Positions 1 to 5,249 of a stretch of DNA of 5,249 bases are shown one piece after another (the stretch's first letter is position 1; the number at the start of each line of letters is the position of its first letter). The notes below the pieces were generated by a model. It saw only the letters and a program-made list of their open reading frames with translations. It did not search any database and was not told where the DNA came from. The position numbers were made by a program, and so were the translations under genes. Location: positions 2,684 through 7,932 of the forward strand of contig PBPV01000022.1 in NCBI GenBank assembly GCA_002724815.1. The letters run 5' to 3'. This DNA is from Methanobacteriota archaeon (GTDB lineage Archaea; Thermoplasmatota; Poseidoniia; Poseidoniales; Thalassarchaeaceae).

Positions 1-2031
1 TTTGTCATGCTCGCCGATGAGCGAAAATCAGAGATGGGCATGGCCCGCGCAATTGGGATGCAGCGTAACGATTTGCGGGTTCTTTTCGTACAGGAGGGCG
101 CTCTTCTTGGAATGATTTCCAGCGCGTTTGGTTCACTGTTTGGTGTGGGTGTGGCTTGGGTTCTCATGCAATTTATGTCTGCATCATTCCAAGACACGTT
201 GTCGTGGGATGTGGTATTCGATTGGACATTCCAAAGCCTATTGGCGGGTTTCGTTGCGGGTTTCCTGGTGACTTGGTCTACCCTTTGGTCGACCTCACTT
301 TGGATCAGTCGACTGAACGTTGTTGCGGCTATCAGAAGCATCCCAACGCGTTATCGAGGAAGCTTGCCCTGGTGGTCTATTCTCATCACTCTCTTCCTCG
401 GTTTCACCTCGATCGCCAGCTTCACACTCGCCTTCTTGATTGGAGACCCGATTGAGGGAACTCGACACGCATGGTGGCTGTTTGGTGGATTTACGCTGAT
501 GCTTGCTCTGGTGCCACCTGCATTTTGGATTCTCGGCGTGCTGTTGCCTGAAGATGTCACCGTTGGACGGATGCGATTCCATCGCCCAGTGGTCCTTCCT
601 CGTCTGATTTTGTCGATCCTCAGTCTCTCGATGATTGCATGGGGGTGGAAGGGCGATCCAATCAGTGCTGAATGGGAGCAAGGGCCGTTTTCATTCATCA
701 TCATGGGCATTTTCCTTGTGGCTGCCGGTGTGCTGCTGCTGACCAGTCTAGCGCCCTTGGTGACTCGTTTTATCTCGAGACTGGTCGCGCCTCTTTCCGG
801 CCGAATCGCCGCTGTATTGCCCACCAGTTTGGCCTATCCCATGGCCACTCCATTCCGTACAGCGATGACCATGGGGATGTTTTCTCTAGTGATTTTTGCC
901 GTTGTGATTTTATCGGGTTACAGTGCGTTATTCGGCAATTACTTGGATGATATCAGCGAGGAATCCGGTGGAGAATATGAGATATTGGCATTCAGTAGCA
1001 GTGAACTTGACCCTGACGTCTCACAATGGGACTTAGGCGAAATGGATGTGGCTGATTTCGATTCGATTGCAACCATTTACAACGGTGTTGTAAAGGCTGA
1101 ACGTCCTGACGGTACAGGTCCCGATCTGAATGTTGGCTTACGAGGTTTTGACCATAATTTCAGTGATCATGGGGCTCTTGGTTTGCAATCTTGGGCCGAA
1201 GAAGTTGGCGACACAGAATCGGAAGTATGGGCCGCAGTATTGGCGGATCCAAGTCTTGTGATTATCGATTCTAGCCTGATGCCCCTGCCTGAAGGGGCCG
1301 TGAATCCACCACCTACACTAAACTTGACGATTGGGAGTCCAATCCTAATCAGTGACCCGACCAACTTAGGCGTAAATCGTACTGTATATGTCGCAGGAAT
1401 CCTGAAACAGGAGTCCTCAATCATGCTATCTGGAATATACATCCAATCGGATTTCGCCGCCGAGAGATTCGATGCAAAGCCTCAAATCGTGTGGTTCAGC
1501 ATGCCGAATGGAACCTCAGTCTCCGCCCAAGAACAGGCTGCAGACGAGATTGAACGAGGGATGATTGAGGAAGGGGTTGGCGTCTTTGTGATTGAAGTCG
1601 CCTTTGCCAAGGCGCAATCGTTCTTTTTGTCAATATTCAATTTGCTCAAAGCTTTCTTGGCGCTTGGTTTGGCAGTCGGTATTGCAGGGTTGGCCGTTGT
1701 GACCATACGCAATGTCAGTGAAAGACAGCACCAAATTGGTATTTTACGAGCCCTTGGATTCCATCGCAGCATGGTTGTTTGGACCTTTTTGGTGGAATTG
1801 TCTTGGGTTTCCTTCCTGGGCATTCTCAATGGTGCACTGGTTGGGATTGGATTCCATTATGCCTTGTATGATCGTTTCCTCAAGGAAGATGGTGCAGCAT
1901 TCATCATGCCTTGGACTGAAATCTCTTTGATCGTTTTGGGGGCTTACATCCTGACTCTGTTGGCGACAATTTGGCCCGTCAGAAAAGCCGCATCGATTCG
2001 TCCTGCTGAGGCACTACGGGATGTAAATTAA
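1..2031 (+). CDS. FtsX/MacB-type ABC transporter permease, two FtsX repeats (5' end missing)
   Basis: Membrane subunit of a type VII (MacB/LolCDE/FtsX-like) ABC transporter; such permeases use a separate ATPase to move lipoproteins, lipids or exported molecules, or to transmit force across the membrane. The frame is open at base 1 and the first codons already lie in a conserved FtsX coupling segment, so the true start is upstream and the Met at base 7 is internal. Counting from that Met: coupling motif DERKSEMGMARAIGM (4-18), helices about 26-57 and 77-100, the repeat-end motif at 101-118, four linker helices (122-146, 156-180, 195-214, 228-249), the second-repeat entry Y277-F297, a large outer domain (about 311-538), a helix 541-567, a second coupling motif (SERQHQIGILRALGF, 571-585), helices 591-616 and 639-658, and the closing motif RPAEALR (665-671). 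Four of five Asn-X-Ser/Thr sites (N384, N439, N457, N501) fall in the outer domain, agreeing with the topology. No ATPase is visible; the substrate is unknown. Confidence 0.93.
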   Translation, partial: FVMLADERKSEMGMARAIGMQRNDLRVLFVQEGALLGMISSAFGSLFGVGVAWVLMQFMSASFQDTLSWDVVFDWTFQSLLAGFVAGFLVTWSTLWSTSLWISRLNVVAAIRSIPTRYRGSLPWWSILITLFLGFTSIASFTLAFLIGDPIEGTRHAWWLFGGFTLMLALVPPAFWILGVLLPEDVTVGRMRFHRPVVLPRLILSILSLSMIAWGWKGDPISAEWEQGPFSFIIMGIFLVAAGVLLLTSLAPLVTRFISRLVAPLSGRIAAVLPTSLAYPMATPFRTAMTMGMFSLVIFAVVILSGYSALFGNYLDDISEESGGEYEILAFSSSELDPDVSQWDLGEMDVADFDSIATIYNGVVKAERPDGTGPDLNVGLRGFDHNFSDHGALGLQSWAEEVGDTESEVWAAVLADPSLVIIDSSLMPLPEGAVNPPPTLNLTIGSPILISDPTNLGVNRTVYVAGILKQESSIMLSGIYIQSDFAAERFDAKPQIVWFSMPNGTSVSAQEQAADEIERGMIEEGVGVFVIEVAFAKAQSFFLSIFNLLKAFLALGLAVGIAGLAVVTIRNVSERQHQIGILRALGFHRSMVVWTFLVELSWVSFLGILNGALVGIGFHYALYDRFLKEDGAAFIMPWTEISLIVLGAYILTLLATIWPVRKAASIRPAEALRDVN

Positions 2032-2055
2032 ATTACAAATCGTTCGTTCTAGATA

Positions 2056-2063
2056 TTATATAC
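2056..2063 (+). promoter_or_regulatory. Weaker alternative TATA-like element
   Basis: TTATATAC in an AT-rich stretch just past the permease stop resembles an archaeal TATA box. It would place a transcription start near 2085-2090 and give a leader of about 75 bases containing the whole inverted repeat. It fits the known short-leader habit of many archaea less well than the box at 2109, and may only reflect local AT-richness. Confidence 0.2.
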
Positions 2064-2102
2064 AAATGTAAATTTAACACCCAAAAAGTAACTTGGGCCG
2101 CC

Positions 2103-2132
2103 CCACAGTATAAATACGAAGTTTTACTGTGG
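2103..2132. repeat. Perfect 8-bp inverted repeat enclosing the TATA box (candidate operator)
   Basis: CCACAGTA (2103-2110) and TACTGTGG (2125-2132) are exact reverse complements separated by 14 bases. The left arm overlaps the first two bases of the TATA box and the rest of the box lies in the loop. The right arm ends just before the predicted transcription start, so the repeat should not be in the mRNA and more likely acts as a protein-binding site on DNA. A related half-site ACTGTG recurs at 2143-2148 and ACTGT again at 2156-2160. Binding here would block TBP access, so repression is the simplest inference. No regulator is identifiable in the window. Confidence 0.55.
2109..2116 (+). promoter_or_regulatory. 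Archaeal-type TATA box
   Basis: The octamer TATAAATA matches the core archaeal/eukaryal TATA element bound by TBP. Archaeal transcription usually starts about 25-27 bases downstream of the box centre, which would place the start near 2138-2140. That gives a leader of roughly 25 bases that still contains the ribosome binding site at 2151-2155. The bases just upstream (CCACAG) are not the purine-rich TFB recognition element often found, so the match rests on the box and spacing alone. It would drive the secreted protein gene at 2164. Confidence 0.65.
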
Positions 2133-2150
2133 CGAAGTACCCACTGTGAG

Positions 2151-2155
2151 GGAGG
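2151..2155 (+). promoter_or_regulatory. Ribosome binding site (Shine-Dalgarno) deciding the GTG start at 2164
   Basis: GGAGG lies within the purine tract GAGGGAGGA (2148-2156) and ends 8 bases before the GTG at 2164, a normal spacing. It chooses this GTG over the in-frame GTG at 2146, which lies upstream of the site, and over the first in-frame ATG at 2200, which sits inside the hydrophobic core of the signal peptide and would destroy it. Confidence 0.85.
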
Positions 2156-2163
2156 ACTGTAAA

Positions 2164-2220
2164 GTGAAGCAAATTGTGCCTATTGTACTCACGGCGTTGA
2201 TGTTGACCAGTGTACTTGCT
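2164..2220 (+). other. Sec-type signal peptide of the secreted protein
   Basis: The first 19 residues have a Lys at position 2, an uninterrupted hydrophobic core (about residues 4-18) and a V-L-A ending at residue 19, which fits signal peptidase I cleavage before Gly20. There is no cysteine at the cleavage point, so it is not a lipoprotein signal, and no twin arginine, so it is not Tat-dependent. The mature chain then turns acidic at once (GIDFADELKD). Confidence 0.85.
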
Positions 2221-5200
2221 GGAATCGATTTCGCCGATGAGCTGAAGGATACGAACGAAATGGAAACGGGTGGTCGTGCGGCTGATGAATTGAAGCTGCA
2301 CGATGTCCTGCAACCACGAGAAACATTCGTGGATGCAGCAGGCAACACTCGGAATGGAATTGACATCGGAGATGTAGTGTATTTCCGGCCGATCATCATC
2401 AACGATGGTGACAACGCAGCAAGCGAATTCAACATTCGAGTGACTGTTACTCCGGCTGGAGATGGGCAGCAACCGGTCATCGACAACCTCGATGACGCGG
2501 TTTGCCCTGGAAATGTGACCGTGACCGGTTGCAGCTTCAACTCCTTAGCATCTGGTGATTTCTTGGGTGGCGGCAATTACCGTGTCCAAGCAGCAGCAGG
2601 TGGGGATCTATCTTGGACACCTACCGTTGCGGGTGAATACACTGTATACATTCAAATCGATGTAGATTCAAGCATGGATTCAGACTTGACCAACAACGAC
2701 ATGACCTACTCGGTTACGGTTCAACACTACCGTGACATCGTGGTTGACCTCTGCTGGACCGAAGGTCCTAACGGCGATTGCGCAGCTGGCGATGCAGCCG
2801 ATGCGAGCAAGCAAGGTGCAGGTCCACACGACTTCATGATTACCATTACTGGTGACGGTTCCGAAGATTGGGAGCCACGCAATACGCAATTCAGCGTCGA
2901 ATTCGGTGGGGAGTATGAAGCCGAGTTCTCAGGACTATGGCTTGATGGAACTTGGACCGATGCAGCATCCAATGGACCAGAGTTCACCGTGACTGCCGGC
3001 GAAACATCATCGGTGAATGTTTGGCACAACGTGTCAGAACCGGCACAGACTGTGACGGACCCAAACGATGTTCAGGCCAACCCCTGTGCGAATGCAGCGA
3101 ACCCGTGTGCTCAAGACCGTACTGTACTCGTCTTCCAGAACACATACACCTACCGTGGTGTCATCAAGGGCGATCCCGGTGCTGATGGGGAGAACAGCGT
3201 TAACACGTTCAGTATTACTACAATGCTATCTGGATTCGACTTGTATGCACCGAGTGAAGGTGCAGCAGGCGGCGTAGGTCCAGGTGGCGGAGAAGAGGAA
3301 GCTTCAATCATCATGAATGAGCAATCCACAGACTACGACGACCGCACAGGCAACAATGACGGTATACTCAACGGATATTTCTCGGTCTTCCACGACCTTG
3401 GTGTCACCTCTCTCACCGGCGGCCCGAACGAGGCCACCGAAGGCACCTTGAACGTCGGACAAACGACTTTCTCTGCAAACGTCATTTACGGCGGTTCCGA
3501 AGCTGAAAACAAATACGATTGGTCAGTGACCTTCACCGTGAAGGATGAAAACGGCCAATCCGTTCTACCGGGTGGAGTTGAATCCATGTCGGCCAACGAG
3601 TGTCTGGATGGCTCCGAAGATGAGTACTCTCACGCTCCTCTCAGCCAGATTGCTGACGGGACGACCCCTGAAGGAACTGCATGCATTGATGTCATGCTGT
3701 CCCCTGGTCGATTCACTGTGACTGCAACTGTTGAAATCATCAGCGGTGACGATGGTGGCGATACAGACCCAGCCGGTGCAACTGACATGAATTCAGGAAA
3801 CAACATGCGCGGCACGTTCTTTGAGGTCATCAACGACAACCCAACGGTCTACATGACCCTCGATGATATCTCTCGAGACGGTGAATCAGTCGATGCTCCA
3901 GTCATTGTAGGCGACATGATTACTATGCGCGCACGAGGACAAGACACAGAAACACCTGCTGAAAATCTGATGTATGCATGGTCACGAATCACCTCAAGTG
4001 GTGAGCGATTGGACATGGAAACCTGCGCTGAATCGATCTGTATGGTCGAGACTGACGTATCATGGATTGGCCAACGGGCCGTTACTGTAACCGTAACAGA
4101 TGCCAACATGGCATCGACCACAGATACCATGATTGTGTCCGTTTGGAATGCTTACTCAATGGACATGGATGTCACTGGTGCATCAATCGGTTATTCCCTG
4201 GTTTACAGCCCCTTGGTTGGATTCAATGTCAGCGTCGCAGATGGTGCATCTTACACCCAGCAACAACTGGGTAGCAATGCCGGTGCATTCGACAGCGTCG
4301 TATCGTTTGACATGACGGTTACAAACGTGTTCAACCCAACCGATATCGGTGCTGAATCGATGACCATCGATTTCGATGGCGATGCCTCGACCAACTGGGG
4401 ATTGTGGTACCTACGAACCGCTGACTCCCAGTGGACCAGTGTCAACCATGTCACCCAATCTGCGGGCAACAACGGCGGGGTTACATTGACTTTCAACCAC
4501 GATGGTGGCCTTGAGGGCAACCTGAACGGTGGTACCTATGCAATCTTCGATGTTGCAACTGCGGGTGCTGAGCCACCTGCAACCGGTGTCACAGGATTGA
4601 CTGCTACGCTACAACCTGGTGCCCAAGTCGTCTTTGACTGGGGCTACGTCGATGACAGCCTATTGGGCAGTGCCGACACAGTCAATCTATACCACTGCTC
4701 AGGTGACGGTTGTGACCCAATGGCGGGTACAGCCATGCCTGCAATGAACCCAACCACCACCTCTTGGACGCTTGTTGGGACCGATGGTGACAGCTACACC
4801 ATCCATGTGCAGACTGAGAACGGCAACACCGACGAAACCTCAGGTGCTGCGCTCACCGGTGGTGGCATGGCCATCACTGTGACTGCAGACGGTAGTGTAT
4901 CCCCTGCTCCATCGATCAACGCTGATGTCCCATCTTCTGAGGGTGATTCACTCACCTTCACCTGGACAGCCACCGAAACGGGTGACGTTGCATCGTGGAT
5001 GGTTTGCTGGGCAGCCAGTCAATCTGTTGTACAGGACTCCTTCGACAGTGTCGTTGGTGATGGTGCATGTGCAGAGACCACCGACACCACAACCTCGCTC
5101 ACCGTGACTGAGCAAGACATGTGCGGTGGATCATGCAGTTCAAACATGTTCTTCGCAGTTGGAGCCAAGGACACCACAGGCAACGTCTACTCGCCTGACG

Positions 5201-5249
5201 GTGACAGCCACTTGATGACCGCAGACTACAGCTCTGGAGTTGTAGATCC
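2164..5249 (+). CDS. Secreted acidic multi-domain protein with CARDB-, PKD- and FN3-like modules (3' end missing)
   Basis: Large exported, probably cell-surface protein; exact role unknown, with adhesion, envelope structure or ligand binding as inferences. The frame starts at GTG 2164 and has no stop in 1028 codons. In order: signal peptide (1-19); three CARDB-like beta repeats (about 40-188, 191-407, 408-558), each ending near an Asn-Asn pair (177-178, 397-398, 546-547), the second with a Gly/Glu-rich linker at 365-380; a PKD-like domain (about 559-660) with YAW at 604-606 and VTVTVTD at 640-646; an unassigned beta-rich region (about 663-801); and two FN3-like domains (about 802-906 and 911-1020) with core Trp at 826 and 934. 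The mature part has 16 cysteines at even, mostly close spacing, three Asn-X-Ser/Thr sites (117, 289, 688) and few Lys/Arg. No enzyme motif is seen. A membrane anchor or sorting signal, if any, would be beyond the window. The domain names rest on motif resemblance; export is much surer than function. Confidence 0.9.
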   Translation, partial: MKQIVPIVLTALMLTSVLAGIDFADELKDTNEMETGGRAADELKLHDVLQPRETFVDAAGNTRNGIDIGDVVYFRPIIINDGDNAASEFNIRVTVTPAGDGQQPVIDNLDDAVCPGNVTVTGCSFNSLASGDFLGGGNYRVQAAAGGDLSWTPTVAGEYTVYIQIDVDSSMDSDLTNNDMTYSVTVQHYRDIVVDLCWTEGPNGDCAAGDAADASKQGAGPHDFMITITGDGSEDWEPRNTQFSVEFGGEYEAEFSGLWLDGTWTDAASNGPEFTVTAGETSSVNVWHNVSEPAQTVTDPNDVQANPCANAANPCAQDRTVLVFQNTYTYRGVIKGDPGADGENSVNTFSITTMLSGFDLYAPSEGAAGGVGPGGGEEEASIIMNEQSTDYDDRTGNNDGILNGYFSVFHDLGVTSLTGGPNEATEGTLNVGQTTFSANVIYGGSEAENKYDWSVTFTVKDENGQSVLPGGVESMSANECLDGSEDEYSHAPLSQIADGTTPEGTACIDVMLSPGRFTVTATVEIISGDDGGDTDPAGATDMNSGNNMRGTFFEVINDNPTVYMTLDDISRDGESVDAPVIVGDMITMRARGQDTETPAENLMYAWSRITSSGERLDMETCAESICMVETDVSWIGQRAVTVTVTDANMASTTDTMIVSVWNAYSMDMDVTGASIGYSLVYSPLVGFNVSVADGASYTQQQLGSNAGAFDSVVSFDMTVTNVFNPTDIGAESMTIDFDGDASTNWGLWYLRTADSQWTSVNHVTQSAGNNGGVTLTFNHDGGLEGNLNGGTYAIFDVATAGAEPPATGVTGLTATLQPGAQVVFDWGYVDDSLLGSADTVNLYHCSGDGCDPMAGTAMPAMNPTTTSWTLVGTDGDSYTIHVQTENGNTDETSGAALTGGGMAITVTADGSVSPAPSINADVPSSEGDSLTFTWTATETGDVASWMVCWAASQSVVQDSFDSVVGDGACAETTDTTTSLTVTEQDMCGGSCSSNMFFAVGAKDTTGNVYSPDGDSHLMTADYSSGVVD

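Larger units (their letters stand above)
2032..2163. other. Intergenic spacer holding promoter and translation signals
   Basis: This 132-base gap separates the permease stop (TAA, 2029-2031) from the GTG start of the secreted protein. Its left half (about 2032-2092) is AT-rich and has a stop in the downstream frame at 2089-2091. Its right half carries a short GC-rich patch (2096-2105), an inverted repeat around a TATA box, and a purine-rich ribosome binding site. No small open frame of convincing quality, tRNA or long oligo-T terminator is seen. The gap suggests that the downstream gene can be transcribed separately. Confidence 0.8.

Noticed and set aside
351..824. Antisense open frame of 157 codons
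   Set aside because: It lies entirely within the permease gene, whose membrane and FtsX motifs are unmistakable in the other strand, and its translation has no recognisable domain or ribosome binding context.
2032..2070. Possible oligo-T terminator after the permease stop
   Set aside because: The stretch is AT-rich but contains no run of more than two T's, so no terminator can be supported.
2103..2132. The inverted repeat as a transcription terminator of the permease gene
   Set aside because: The right arm is followed by GC-containing sequence with no oligo-T run, and archaeal termination relies mainly on T-rich tracts. The overlap with a TATA box fits a DNA operator better.
2146..2148. In-frame GTG as an alternative start of the secreted protein
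   Set aside because: The frame is open back to 2092, but the strong Shine-Dalgarno site lies downstream of this codon, and the signal peptide is complete and better shaped from 2164.
2124..2576. Antisense open frames over the spacer and the start of the secreted protein
   Set aside because: They run through the promoter, ribosome binding site and signal peptide of the forward gene and have low-complexity Ser/Pro/Thr-rich translations typical of shadows of acidic coding sequence.
2952..3277. Short forward frames in alternative phase inside the secreted protein
   Set aside because: The main frame is uninterrupted here with consistent beta-domain composition; the alternative frames give no recognisable protein and nothing suggests a frameshift.

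Overview
The window holds two protein-coding genes on the + strand, both cut by the window edges, with a 132-base spacer between them. I see no RNA genes, insertion sequences, CRISPR arrays or other mobile elements.

The likely source is a planktonic marine archaeon, most plausibly a Poseidoniales (Marine Group II) relative. The signs are an archaeal-type TATA box (TATAAATA) at the expected distance from a start codon with a Shine-Dalgarno site, a mid-range GC content, and a very acidic, lysine-poor secreted protein built from CARDB-, PKD- and FN3-like modules. Lineage is an inference from style, because no marker gene is present.

Layout. Positions 1-2031 carry the C-terminal ~676 codons of a large two-repeat FtsX/MacB-type ABC permease. 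Its first FtsX repeat is cut by the left edge; four extra membrane helices, a ~230-residue extracytoplasmic domain and the second FtsX repeat follow. Positions 2032-2163 are a spacer with a TATA box, a perfect 8-bp inverted repeat enclosing that box, and a strong ribosome binding site. From 2164 (GTG start) to the right edge runs one uninterrupted frame of 1028 codons. It encodes a secreted multi-domain protein with a signal peptide, about three CARDB-like repeats, a PKD-like domain, an unassigned beta-rich region and two FN3-like domains. Its C-terminus lies outside the window.

Together: the permease would need an ABC ATPase, probably encoded upstream, and would act on lipoprotein, lipid or exported substrates. 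The secreted protein probably works at the cell surface as an adhesin, envelope component or binding scaffold. The spacer appears to hold its own promoter, so I treat the two genes as neighbours with a possible envelope theme rather than a proven operon. The most noteworthy points are the promoter palindrome and the extreme charge bias and paired cysteines of the secreted protein.
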